A stretch of 64,000 nt of DNA, taken from the NCBI RefSeq assembly GCF_000732925.1, contig NZ_CP008953.1, forward strand, positions 6,386,001-6,450,000, given 5' to 3'. The position numbers and the translations under genes were made by a program. The notes under the pieces are model-generated. The model was not told the origin of the DNA. It ran no database searches and saw nothing but the letters and a program-made list of their open reading frames with translations. The DNA comes from Amycolatopsis japonica. GTDB lineage: Bacteria > Actinomycetota > Actinomycetes > Mycobacteriales > Pseudonocardiaceae. Positions 49,623 through 58,874 of the stretch are shown piece after piece. The stretch's first letter is position 1. Each line of letters begins with the position of its first letter.

Positions 49623-52600
49623 TCAGCTCTCCTCTCCCTGGAGCACCGCGAAGACGACGGGATCGGTCCGGTCGTTGACGGTCGTCACCCAGGTGGCGAT
49701 GCGGGCGACACCGTGGGAAAGCACCGCCCAGCCGTCCGGATCGACCCGGTGCACGGTGAGCGCCTGTGTCATGTCGCCGGTCTTGCGCACGCATTCCAGC
49801 GCGCTCCAGACCCTGGTGTGCGCCACCGAAAGCGGCTCGCGGGCGTCCGCGGCCAGCAGCTCGCCCACCGCGAGCAGATCCTCGCCGAGCAGGCCTGCCC
49901 AGTCCTCCGGTGTCCGTTCGATCGCCGTTTCGACGTCGCACGCGATCCGGCCGCCGCCCGCGATCGCCAGGGTGAGGTCGGCGCTGTGCGACGCGCTCAC
50001 CTCGACCCCGTCGGCCTCCGGTTTCCCGTCCGGGCGGTAGCGGATCTCCAGCGGCGCGTCGACGGCGCGGCCGGCGGCCAACGCCGTCTGCGCCCGCCGC
50101 TCCGGCGTGGTCTCCACCGAAACGCCCACCGGATCCGGCTCGACGACGATCGCGCGGGACGAGCCGAGCAGCCGTTCGACGGAACGCTCCAAATAGGACC
50201 CGAGCATCGACGGGACCCAGGGTCCTTCACCATCGCGCTTACGCACCGCGCGCAGCTTCAGCCCCTCCCACCGCTCGACCAGCTTCCCGTCGGGGTTGCG
50301 GACGTCGAGGTCGTAGACGTAGCTGTCGCCGTCCTGCGACCGCTCGCGGGCGTCGAGGAGCACGTACTCCGGGTGCTGCTCGCCGGGTTCGGCGAGGTAC
50401 AGCCGCTCGATCCCCTGCGGCAGCAGGGTCGCGTCCGGGACACAGCACTGGATCGCGTGCATCATCGCGTCGCGGGTGCCCGGGTCGGCCAGAAGCCGTT
50501 CCTGCGGGAGGAACGGGGCGAACCAGTCGACCTCGGCGCCGGTCGCGATCTCCGCGACCGCGTGCCGCGCGCTGGCCCGCCGGTATCCGGTGACCCGCTG
50601 GAATCGCTTGCCCTGGAACAGGACCGTGCCGTAGAGCTCGGTCGTCGGATCGACCGGGACCGGCGGCAGCGCGACGTCGCGGGCGACGGTGTCACCGAGC
50701 GGATCCGGCCGGGAGAAGCTCAGCCGGGCCCGGAAGTGGTCGGCGCTGAAGCCGGTCTCCCCGCTGCGCAGCACCACGTCCACCGTTTCGGCGTCCCTGG
50801 CCAGCGCGGCGAGCCGGATCGTGGTCGCCCCGCCCGGCGAGACGATGATCGGGCGCAGGAACTCGACGTCGGAGAACACCGGCGCCGGCAGGGTTTCCGC
50901 GCCCAGCGCGGCCTTGGCGACCTGGGTCATCGCCTCCATGCCGATCACCGCCGGGAACAGCAGCTGACCGTCGAGCAGGTGGTCGGCCAGATACGGGTCG
51001 CTGCCCGCGGACAGGTCGGCCTCGGTGATCAGCTCGACCCCCGGATAGTGCACGACGGCGCGGTCGACGAAGCGGGTCAGCGGCAGTTCGCGCTTCTCCA
51101 CCGGCAGGGTCGCCAGCCCGGCGGTCCGGCCGCAGACGACCAGCACCGACGGGGCGGCCGGATCGCCGACGACCTGGCGGAGGATCTCGATGCCCTCCTC
51201 GGTCGGGATGGGGGTGATGCCGTCGCGCATCAAAGCGCTGACCACACCGAGCTTTTCACCCATCCCCGTCCCGGACCAGACCGACCATTCGAGCGCGATC
51301 GCCTTGGCCCGCGGGTGTTCCCGGCCGAAGCGCACGGTCAGTTCGGTCATCCAGTCGTTGGCCGTCGCGTAGTGCGCCTCACCACGCAGACCGGCCCGGC
51401 CGATGATGCTGCCGAAGGTCACCAGCAGCTTGATCTTGTCCTGGTCGACGGCGTCGAGGACGGCGTTGAGACCGCCGATCTTCGGGGCCAGCGTCTTGCG
51501 GAAGCTCTCCTCGGTCAAGGAGAACAGCGCGGCGGGCTCGTTGCGGCCCGCGCCGTGCAGCACCGCGGTGACAGGACCGAATTCGGCCTGCACCCGGCCG
51601 ATCGCGTCGGCGACCTGCCTTCCGTCGGTGACGTCGGCACGCTCGTAGCGGTAGGTGATACCCGCCGCCGCCATCCGGCCGAGGTTCTCCGACAGTTCGG
51701 CGTCGTCGGCCGGATCACTCCGGCCGAGCAGCGCCAGTTTCGCGCCGGAATCCTTGGCCAGCGCCAACGCGCTCTCGGCGGTGATGCCCTTACCGCCGCC
51801 CGTGACGAGCAGGACGTCGCCGGAGCCGAGCGGGGTGCCTTCGGCCTCGGCCGGGGTGAGCGCCGCGAGCTTCGGCACCGTGCGGACTCCGGCGGTGTCG
51901 TAGCGGACTTCGCTGAAGTCGGTCGTCGCCGCCACCTCGGTGACCACAGTGGACACCGCGGCGTGGAGGGCTTCGGGGTCGACGGGGTCGAGATCGGCGA
52001 GGTCGACGATCGTGGTGCGGGCCGAGGGGTCCTCCAGCCGGAGCGTCTTCGCCAGACCGGAGGCGCCGAGACCGTGCTGCACCACGACGAAGCGCGTGCC
52101 GTTGGGCGCGGCCAGCACCGCGCGGCCCGCGTCCAGGAACAGGCCGACGTCGCCGGAACCACTGTCCGCGTTCAGGCAGAGGAGGACACCGTCGCCGACG
52201 CCCGCCGTGGCCAGCGCCGCGCGCAGCGGCTCCGCCAGCGGATGACCGGCCGGGGCGAACGCCGTCCATTCGGCGGTGGAGATGCCCGTCGCGAGATCGG
52301 GCGACGGCTTCGGCGCGACGACGTACTCCACCGCGAACGGCCGGACCCACGGTCCGACGCCGGCGACCTCGGCCTGGTTGCTGTCGGCGGGTTTGGCGGT
52401 CTGCGCGAGTTCGTCGATCATCTCGGCGAGTTCGCCGAGGCAGACGGTCGCGAAGTTCGGCATGCCCTCCAGCGCCGGACGGCCGAGCGCCCTGGTCACG
52501 TCGTTGACCAGCTGGCCGACCGTGATCGAGGAAAGGTGCAGGTCGTCGAGGGGATGTGTGTCGGCGGTGACCGCTTCGAGCGGCAGCTCGACCCGCTCGG

Positions 52601-55442
52601 ACGCGAGCTTGCGCAGCAGATCGAGAGTGCTGCTGCCGCTGCTTTCCGATGCCGTTCCGGCGGCCGCCTCGCCCGCCTCGGCGACCCGGTCGCGGGTCAG
52701 GACGGCGCCGATCGACGGCGCGGCCTCACACGGGCTGGCGAGGAACGAGAACTCGCCGTCCGAGGGCAGGGCCCGCACGACGCGGCCGTCGAACAGCGCG
52801 GACGTCTCCAGCGGCGCGCCGAACGCGAACGCGGCACCGGCGACCTTCAGCACCGGAGCGAGCGTCAGGCTGTCGGTGTCGATCGAAAGCGCCGGGGTGC
52901 CGGGCGCGATCGTGTCCAGCAGTCCGGTGAGCACCCGGCCGGGGCCGACCTCGATCACCAGGTCGCTGCGCTCGGCGACCTTCGCGGCCGCCTCACGGAA
53001 GCGGACCGGCAGGACCACCTGGTCGCGCAGCAGATCGCGCAGGTCTTCGGCGGCGTGCAGGACGTCACCGGTCACCGTGGAGACGACCGGCCGGTCGAGC
53101 CGGGCGAAGTCGAACGCGGCGAGTTCCTCGGTCATCGCCTCGGCGGCCGGGACGACCGCGGGCGAGTGGAAGGCGTGCGAGACGTTGATGCGGGCGGCGT
53201 TGACCCCTTCCGCGCGAGCACGGGCGACCACACGGTCGATCGCCTCCGCGGGTCCGGAAAGGACGGTCTGCTCGGGCGCGTTGTAGCCCGCGATGACGAC
53301 CTCTTCGCCCTCGGCGAGCCTCTCGGCGACGCTCGGCGTGTCCGCGATCGCGGCCATGGCGCCGTCTCCGTCGCTGGCGGTCGCCATCACCCTGCCGCGG
53401 ATCTTGGCCAGCTTGAGCACTTCGCGTTCGGTGAGCGCGCCACCCCAGTGCAGGGCGGTGAGCTCGCCGAGGCTGTGGCCCGCGACCGTGCCCGCCTCGA
53501 TGCCGAGGCTCTTCAGCACCCGCAGCCCGGCCAGCGAACCGGTGACGATGCGCGGCTGCGCGACGTCGGTGGCGACCTGGTCGGCGCCGGTGGACAGCTT
53601 CGCGGCGCGGTAGATGTCGTCGACGTGCGCGAAGCGTTTGCGCACCGCGCCGACCCTGCCCTGCCCGGAACCCTGGCCGGGGAACAGGAAACCGATCTTC
53701 GGGGACTGGGAACGGGAACCGGCGAAGATGCCTTCGTTGGCGGAGAAGACTTCCGGCTCCCCTTCACCGAGGAGGTCGAGGAGTTTGGCCAGTTTGCGCT
53801 CGGCGTCGTCCGGGCCGGCCGCGACGATCGCCGCACGGACCGGTTTCCCGGACAGTTCCGCCGAAAGCGTGCCCGCGAGGTCCGCGAGCTCGGCGAACGA
53901 CAGCTTCGGCACGATCTCCAGCAGACCGGTCACCCGGCCGCGCAGCGACGCGGCGTCGTCGGCGTCGAGGAGCAGCAGTTCGCTGTCCTGCCGTCCGGCG
54001 ACGAGCGACCTGGTCCGCTCGTCGAGTTCCTTGCGCCGGGCCGCGCCAGGCGCTTCGGTGACGGTGACGTGCGAGTTGATGCCGCCGAACCCCATCGCGG
54101 AGACACCGGCGCGGACCGGCTGGTCCGAGGGCCACAGCCCGGCCTCGGCGGGCACGTACATCCGCGCGGAGTCGCCGACCAGCGACTCGTGCGGTTCGTA
54201 GTGGCCGGTCGCGGGCGGGATGACCTGGTGGTAGACCGCCAAGGTCGCCTTGATCAGCCCGGCGACCCCGGCCGCGGCCTTGGTGTGGCCGATGTTGGCC
54301 TTGATCGTGCTCAGCGCGGCCCGCTCGGCGAGCGGGTCGGCGTCGCGGCGGGCGGTGGAGAGCGCCTCGATCTCGGTGGCGTCGCCCAGTGCGGTCCCGG
54401 TGCCGTGGCCCTCGAAGTAGGAAACGGTCTCGACGCCGTAACCAGCCTTGTCGTACGCCCGCTTGAGCGCGAGTCGATGACCCGAGGCCTCGGGGCGGGT
54501 GATTCCGCCCTTGCCGTCGGACGAGACACCCCAGCCGCCGATGTTGGCGTAGATCCGTTTGCCCTGCGCGATCGCGTCCTCCTCGCGCATCAGCACGAGC
54601 ATTCCGGAACCCTCGCCGGGCCAGAACCCGTTGGAATCGGCGTCGTAGACCTTCATCTCGCGTTTGGCGAGCGCGCCGGTCTTGGCGAAACCGATCACCT
54701 CGAACGGGTCGATCGACAAGTCGACACCGCCCGCGATGGCGACGTCGAGGTCGCCTTCCGAAAGCGCGTTCGCCGCCGTGACCACGGAAAGCAGCGACGA
54801 CGAACAGGCACCGTCCACAGTGAACCCGCCGCCGCCGAAGTCGAAGAAGTTGCAGACCCGGCCGGCGATCGTGTTCGCCAGCCCGCCCGCGAGCGTGTCC
54901 TCGTCGATCTCCGGGAAGGGGGCCTTGTACTGCGCCTCGAGATCGTGGAGGAACTCGGCGGTGTCGCCGTCGGCCCAGCCGCGCTCGGCCAGTGCCGCCG
55001 CGACCGTGCGGCGCACGTACGGCCAGCGCAGCCGCATGATGTTGGCGCGCGAGAACTCGCCGGTGAGGCTGTTGCCGATGACCACGCCGGTGGCGGGCCT
55101 CGGCAGCCCGTCGCCCTCGGGGAAGCCCGCGTCCGCCAGCGCCTGCGCGGCGACGTCGAGGGCCAGCCAATGCGTGGTGTCGGTCGAGCGGAACGTGCTG
55201 CCCGCGACCTTGTACTTGATCCGGTCGAACTCGTAGTCGCGGAGGACCGCGGCCTTGTTGGCGTAGAAACGGTCCGGCGCCTTCGGGTCGGGCGAGTAGT
55301 AGTCCTCGCGGTTCATCCGCTCGTCGGGCAGGCTCCGGAACGCCCGGCGGCCGGCGAGGACGTTCTCCCACAGCTCTTCCGGGGAACCGGCGTCCGGGTA
55401 TCGGAGACCGATACCGACAATCGAAATCCGCTCAACGCTCAT
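49623..55442 (-). CDS. pksE: Iterative enediyne polyketide synthase PKSE
   Basis: A 1939-residue type I PKS, the size and order typical of enediyne synthases: KS (residues ~1-450, nucleophile Cys213 in VDGACSSSLLSVV, His in YFEGHGTGTALGD and in KANIGHTKAAAGV), AT (~550-880, Ser656 in GHSLGELTALHWGG), ACP (~940-1010, Ser972 in DDLHLSSITVGQLVN), KR (~1200-1400, LLVTGGGKGITAES), DH (~1480-1640) and a C-terminal phosphopantetheinyl transferase domain (~1750-1939, ACDVETAIERTPEDW). It builds a linear conjugated polyene from malonyl-CoA. Cys213 and Ser972 closely align with those of known PKSE enzymes. It has its own upstream region after the palindrome at 55635, and ends one base before the thioesterase. 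Confidence 0.97.
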   Translation of the reverse strand: MSVERISIVGIGLRYPDAGSPEELWENVLAGRRAFRSLPDERMNREDYYSPDPKAPDRFYANKAAVLRDYEFDRIKYKVAGSTFRSTDTTHWLALDVAAQALADAGFPEGDGLPRPATGVVIGNSLTGEFSRANIMRLRWPYVRRTVAAALAERGWADGDTAEFLHDLEAQYKAPFPEIDEDTLAGGLANTIAGRVCNFFDFGGGGFTVDGACSSSLLSVVTAANALSEGDLDVAIAGGVDLSIDPFEVIGFAKTGALAKREMKVYDADSNGFWPGEGSGMLVLMREEDAIAQGKRIYANIGGWGVSSDGKGGITRPEASGHRLALKRAYDKAGYGVETVSYFEGHGTGTALGDATEIEALSTARRDADPLAERAALSTIKANIGHTKAAAGVAGLIKATLAVYHQVIPPATGHYEPHESLVGDSARMYVPAEAGLWPSDQPVRAGVSAMGFGGINSHVTVTEAPGAARRKELDERTRSLVAGRQDSELLLLDADDAASLRGRVTGLLEIVPKLSFAELADLAGTLSAELSGKPVRAAIVAAGPDDAERKLAKLLDLLGEGEPEVFSANEGIFAGSRSQSPKIGFLFPGQGSGQGRVGAVRKRFAHVDDIYRAAKLSTGADQVATDVAQPRIVTGSLAGLRVLKSLGIEAGTVAGHSLGELTALHWGGALTEREVLKLAKIRGRVMATASDGDGAMAAIADTPSVAERLAEGEEVVIAGYNAPEQTVLSGPAEAIDRVVARARAEGVNAARINVSHAFHSPAVVPAAEAMTEELAAFDFARLDRPVVSTVTGDVLHAAEDLRDLLRDQVVLPVRFREAAAKVAERSDLVIEVGPGRVLTGLLDTIAPGTPALSIDTDSLTLAPVLKVAGAAFAFGAPLETSALFDGRVVRALPSDGEFSFLASPCEAAPSIGAVLTRDRVAEAGEAAAGTASESSGSSTLDLLRKLASERVELPLEAVTADTHPLDDLHLSSITVGQLVNDVTRALGRPALEGMPNFATVCLGELAEMIDELAQTAKPADSNQAEVAGVGPWVRPFAVEYVVAPKPSPDLATGISTAEWTAFAPAGHPLAEPLRAALATAGVGDGVLLCLNADSGSGDVGLFLDAGRAVLAAPNGTRFVVVQHGLGASGLAKTLRLEDPSARTTIVDLADLDPVDPEALHAAVSTVVTEVAATTDFSEVRYDTAGVRTVPKLAALTPAEAEGTPLGSGDVLLVTGGGKGITAESALALAKDSGAKLALLGRSDPADDAELSENLGRMAAAGITYRYERADVTDGRQVADAIGRVQAEFGPVTAVLHGAGRNEPAALFSLTEESFRKTLAPKIGGLNAVLDAVDQDKIKLLVTFGSIIGRAGLRGEAHYATANDWMTELTVRFGREHPRAKAIALEWSVWSGTGMGEKLGVVSALMRDGITPIPTEEGIEILRQVVGDPAAPSVLVVCGRTAGLATLPVEKRELPLTRFVDRAVVHYPGVELITEADLSAGSDPYLADHLLDGQLLFPAVIGMEAMTQVAKAALGAETLPAPVFSDVEFLRPIIVSPGGATTIRLAALARDAETVDVVLRSGETGFSADHFRARLSFSRPDPLGDTVARDVALPPVPVDPTTELYGTVLFQGKRFQRVTGYRRASARHAVAEIATGAEVDWFAPFLPQERLLADPGTRDAMMHAIQCCVPDATLLPQGIERLYLAEPGEQHPEYVLLDARERSQDGDSYVYDLDVRNPDGKLVERWEGLKLRAVRKRDGEGPWVPSMLGSYLERSVERLLGSSRAIVVEPDPVGVSVETTPERRAQTALAAGRAVDAPLEIRYRPDGKPEADGVEVSASHSADLTLAIAGGGRIACDVETAIERTPEDWAGLLGEDLLAVGELLAADAREPLSVAHTRVWSALECVRKTGDMTQALTVHRVDPDGWAVLSHGVARIATWVTTVNDRTDPVVFAVLQGEES

Positions 55443-55634
55443 GCCACCGCACTCCCCTAGCTCTCAACCACTCAAGTTCACGGAATCCGGTCCCAGCGCC
55501 GGCTCTGTCCCCAGATACGCGGCCGCCGTCCGTTCGCGCAGTCCGGTCAAGCATGAACCGGAGGCGGACTCGGAGTCTTCTCTCATGTTGTTGAACGGAA
55601 TCGGTCATCTGGCCGACTGACCCGGACCTACGAC

Positions 55635-55687
55635 GACGCGAAAGCCACTTTCGCAACGTTGAACGTTGCGAAAGTGGCTTTCGCGTC
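55635..55687. terminator. Perfect 26-bp palindrome upstream of pksE
   Basis: Arms 55635-55660 and 55662-55687 are exact complements (26 of 26) around a single base; the arm contains GCGAAAGCCACTTTCG, also seen at 46456-46471. It lies 23 bases after the stop of the gene at 55710 (minus strand) and 193 bases before pksE, so it should end the E3-E9 unit and isolate the pksE promoter. Confidence 0.85.
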
Positions 55688-55709
55688 ACAAGACCGGCAG
55701 TACGCCGCA

Positions 55710-56660
55710 CTAGCCACGAAGCGGGGCGACCGAAACGGCACGGGCCGCGGCCGTGAAACTCGCCCACCCCACCAACTCGACCAGCTCCCGATCCCCCAGC
55801 CCCGCGGCCGCCACCAAAGCGTCGTCCACCTGATAAGGCGCCTTCGCGACCACCAAGGCCAAGCGCACCGCGGGATCGTCGAAGGCGTCCACCCAGGACC
55901 GGCTCAACCCGGGCGGCGCACCGTCCCAAGTGGACAGCTCCCGTTCCACGACATCCCGCACGGACGAAGGCACCGGCAACGCGGCGAACACCGACGAAGC
56001 ACGCGAGAACGCGTCCTCGACCACAGGATTGCCCGCGGCCCACGCGAAATCCCGGGAGCCCACCGGCAAGAGCTCCAGCGAGTCTCCCGGCGAAGCCCCT
56101 GTCACCGGTCGAAGAAATCGCCCCAAGACGGCCTTCGCCTTCGCGCGCGCCGAATCCGGCACGGTCGGCGGCAGCGGTGACGGCCCGAGGAAAACGCTCA
56201 CCACCCGGTTCAGGTAGTGGAACGCGAACGCGACCGCGGTCAGCTCCGCGCGGGCCCCCGCCGAAAGAGTCCCCGCGAGAGGATCCGCCACGGGACGGCC
56301 CTCGACGATCGCCGCGGCCTCCGCGGAGCGCCCGAGCGAGTCCAGCGCCATCCCGTGGACCTCGACGCAGTACGGACACGAGTTCCCTCGCGACACCAGT
56401 GTCGCGACGATCTCCCGGTCCGCCCGGCTCGTCTCCCCCGCCGCCACCAGGGATTCCCGCAGCATCACCCAGGTCGCCGCGAGCACCGCCGGTGACGGCG
56501 AATGCACCGCGACCGGCGGGGCCAGCATACCGAAGTCGCGTTCCAGCCGGACGTAGACGTCACGCACGAGCCCGGTCGCCCGGCCGAAGGGAACCGGCCG
56601 GACGTACCGGGCGTCACGCACCGCGCGCCGCAGCGCGAGCCTCACCAGCACGGGTGCCAT
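55710..56660 (-). CDS. AhpD-like/carboxymuconolactone-decarboxylase-type protein (possible E11)
   Basis: A 316-residue mostly helical protein with CPYCVEVHGMAL (residues ~95-106), the AhpD CxxCxxxH redox motif, followed by a long, divergent C-terminal half that looks like a second, degenerate helical domain (VDAFDDPAVRLALVVAKAPY, ELVELVGWASFTAA). The length is unusual for the family. It follows the GMC flavoprotein by two bases and is the last gene of the E3-E9 unit. A link to the E11 class of enediyne genes is possible but uncertain. Confidence 0.78.
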   Translation of the reverse strand: MAPVLVRLALRRAVRDARYVRPVPFGRATGLVRDVYVRLERDFGMLAPPVAVHSPSPAVLAATWVMLRESLVAAGETSRADREIVATLVSRGNSCPYCVEVHGMALDSLGRSAEAAAIVEGRPVADPLAGTLSAGARAELTAVAFAFHYLNRVVSVFLGPSPLPPTVPDSARAKAKAVLGRFLRPVTGASPGDSLELLPVGSRDFAWAAGNPVVEDAFSRASSVFAALPVPSSVRDVVERELSTWDGAPPGLSRSWVDAFDDPAVRLALVVAKAPYQVDDALVAAAGLGDRELVELVGWASFTAAARAVSVAPLRG

Positions 56661-56662
56661 GC

Positions 56663-58315
56663 TCAGCTCCCGGCCACCAGCGACAGCTTGCCGACCGCCC
56701 GCCGCCCGGTGATGGAGCCGTCCGGAGCGGGGGCGCCATAGGTGACGTCGACACCGCGTGCCTGCAACGCCCGCACGATCCCCGGCACCGAACGCTCGGC
56801 CAGTGCCGCGATCGTCATCGCCGGGTTCACCGTCAGCGCGCCCGGCACGGAGGCGCTGTCGGTCACGAAGATCCCGGGGTGGTCGCGGAGTTCGTGGTTC
56901 GGGTGCAGCGCCGAGGTCGCCGGGTCGTCACCGATCCGGCACGAAGCCAGCGGGTGCACGGTGTACGCGCCGACGACGTCGTTGGTCCACGGCGCCACCT
57001 TCGCCAGGCCGTCCTTCTCGAGGATCTCCTTGCACTCCGCGTCGGCCAGCGCCCAGCCGTGCCGGGTGTTCGGCGTCGGGTCGTACTTCAGCGGGCCGCG
57101 GCCGAGCATCTGCTGCGAGATGCGGTAGGCGTTGCCGGTGGGCGGCGGCGCGCCGAAGACGCCCTCGTTGTCGTCCTCGGTCATCAGGAAGATGGTCAGC
57201 CAGGAGGCCCACTTCTTGAGGATCTCCTTCTTCTGCACGCCGAACCAGCGTGGTTCGTCACCGTCCGGCACCTGGGCGAGGATCGTGCCAAGCCCGGGCG
57301 GGAAGTACAGCTGCTCCAGCGAATACCGCTCGTACTCCGGCAGCGAACCGTCGAGCTTGTCCCAGTTCGCGACGGTCGGGCCCTTGCCGATGTGGTTGGC
57401 CTCGTAGACCTTCCCATCCTCACGGGACAGTCCGAGCACCTCGCGGACGCGCTCCTCGTTGATGATCGCGGTGTTGAGCCGCTCCCCGTTACCCGAGAAA
57501 TACCGGCCGACGGCGTGCGGCATGGTGCCCAGCGCCGCCTCCGAACGCTGCAGGATCACCGGCGTCGCGCCGGCGCCCGCTGCGATGATGACGACCTTCG
57601 CGTCGATCGTCCCGCTGCCGGACTGGAGCCGGTAGTCCTCGTCGTCCACGATGGTGAAATGCACGCGATAGTCGCCGTCGTCGATCCGCTCGATCCGCTG
57701 CACCTCGTGCAGCGGCCGAATCTTCGCGCCGTGGGCGAGCGCCGCGGGCAGGTAGTTGGTCAGCAGCGAGCGTTTCGCGTCGAACCGGCAGCCCGCCATC
57801 ATGAAGTTGCAGTTCACACACCGGTCGTTGTCCACCGCGACCGGCGCGGGGTTGGCGGTGCGGCCGGAGTGGTTGCAGAACGCGGCCCACAGCCCGCCCG
57901 CGTACGAGACGTCGTTCCAGTCCTGTGTGGACACCGGGAGCGACTCCGAAACCCTGTCGTACCAAGGCTCCAGCGAGTCGCGCGTCAGCGCCGACGGCCA
58001 CATGCGACGGCCGATGCTGCCATGGCGCTCGAACACGAACTTCGGCGCGCGGGGCATCGCGGCGAAGTACACCACGCTGCCGCCGCCGACACAGTTCCCG
58101 CCGAGCACGCTCATCCCGTCGCCGACGACGAAATCGAAAGCCCGGGTGTAGGACGAGCCGAGCAGATAGTCGTGCTCGAACTCCTTCGTCTCCAGCCACG
58201 GCCCGCGTTCCAGCACGGTGACCTTCGCTCCGCCCGCGGCCAGGTGGTAGGCGGGGATGGAGCCACCGAACCCGCTGCCGACGATGACGACGTCGGTCTT
58301 GTCGTAGGCGGTCAT
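56663..58315 (-). CDS. GMC-type FAD oxidoreductase (E9-like)
   Basis: A 550-residue glucose-methanol-choline oxidoreductase: DVVIVGSGFGGSIPAYHLA at residues 8-26, GNCVGGGSVVYFAAMPRAP, and C-terminal AVDG-like ASCRIGDDPATSALHPNHEL and SVPGALTVNPAMTIAALAER with the FAD-contacting Asn/Thr. The start ATG overlaps the E8 stop (ATGA). Paired with the small protein at 58312, it resembles gluconate 2-dehydrogenase-type two-subunit complexes. In nine-membered clusters the matching gene is E9; likely it oxidises an alcohol on the enediyne core. Confidence 0.87.
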   Translation of the reverse strand: MTAYDKTDVVIVGSGFGGSIPAYHLAAGGAKVTVLERGPWLETKEFEHDYLLGSSYTRAFDFVVGDGMSVLGGNCVGGGSVVYFAAMPRAPKFVFERHGSIGRRMWPSALTRDSLEPWYDRVSESLPVSTQDWNDVSYAGGLWAAFCNHSGRTANPAPVAVDNDRCVNCNFMMAGCRFDAKRSLLTNYLPAALAHGAKIRPLHEVQRIERIDDGDYRVHFTIVDDEDYRLQSGSGTIDAKVVIIAAGAGATPVILQRSEAALGTMPHAVGRYFSGNGERLNTAIINEERVREVLGLSREDGKVYEANHIGKGPTVANWDKLDGSLPEYERYSLEQLYFPPGLGTILAQVPDGDEPRWFGVQKKEILKKWASWLTIFLMTEDDNEGVFGAPPPTGNAYRISQQMLGRGPLKYDPTPNTRHGWALADAECKEILEKDGLAKVAPWTNDVVGAYTVHPLASCRIGDDPATSALHPNHELRDHPGIFVTDSASVPGALTVNPAMTIAALAERSVPGIVRALQARGVDVTYGAPAPDGSITGRRAVGKLSLVAGS

Positions 58316-58869
58316 GCGGGACTCCCGGAAGGCGTGGTGTCGGGGTGGACTCGGGCCAGCTCGCGGCGGTAGGAGAACTTCGGGAACCGCCACAGACCGT
58401 CTTCGTCCGGCGCGGTGTACCCCATCGCCAGCAGACCGGGGTGGCCCTCGGCGATGGCTTCGGCGGTGTGCTTGTGCGCCGCGCTGTCGAAGGACATGTT
58501 GCAGAACAAGGCGAGACTGACCCAGCCGTCCTTCTCCGGATGTCCCGGCGCGGTCAGCGACCGCACGAGTGCCGTCCTGTCCGCGAAGGACAGTGCGACG
58601 AACGGCGGAAGCGACTCGTCCAGCGTGACGGCGTTCTCCTTGGCGTAGACCTTCGCGTGCTCGTTGAGGGACTGCGCCAGATACGGCAGCCCGACGGTCA
58701 CCCCGGTCGCCTCGGTGTGCAGCAGTTCGAGCGCGCCCGCCACGACCGCGCCCGGCCCCGGCGAAGCGCCGGCGATGGCGTGGTCATCGGGAAAACGCTT
58801 CTCCCCCGGCACGATCGTGTCCGCGTAGGCCTCCAAAGTGGACACCTCGACCTGTTCGTCCGAATCCAC
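58312..58869 (-). CDS. Gluconate 2-dehydrogenase subunit 3-like protein (E8-like)
   Basis: A 185-residue soluble protein with the LEAYADTIVPGEKRFPDDHAI start, LEA-LHTEATGVTVGLPYLA middle and LARVHPDTTPSG tail of the GMC partner-subunit family. It starts at GTG 58869 with GGAGG eight bases upstream, five bases after the P450 stop, and its stop overlaps the GMC start. It probably anchors or stabilises the GMC flavoprotein; no Tat or signal sequence is seen, so unlike bacterial gluconate dehydrogenase it appears cytosolic. Confidence 0.75.
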   Translation of the reverse strand: MDSDEQVEVSTLEAYADTIVPGEKRFPDDHAIAGASPGPGAVVAGALELLHTEATGVTVGLPYLAQSLNEHAKVYAKENAVTLDESLPPFVALSFADRTALVRSLTAPGHPEKDGWVSLALFCNMSFDSAAHKHTAEAIAEGHPGLLAMGYTAPDEDGLWRFPKFSYRRELARVHPDTTPSGSPA

Positions 58870-58874
58870 GGAAC

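Noticed and set aside
49620..55460. A 1946-residue plus-strand open frame opposite pksE
   Set aside because: It is a mirror of the PKS gene, caused by high GC. It contains no family motif, while the minus strand carries every PKS active site.
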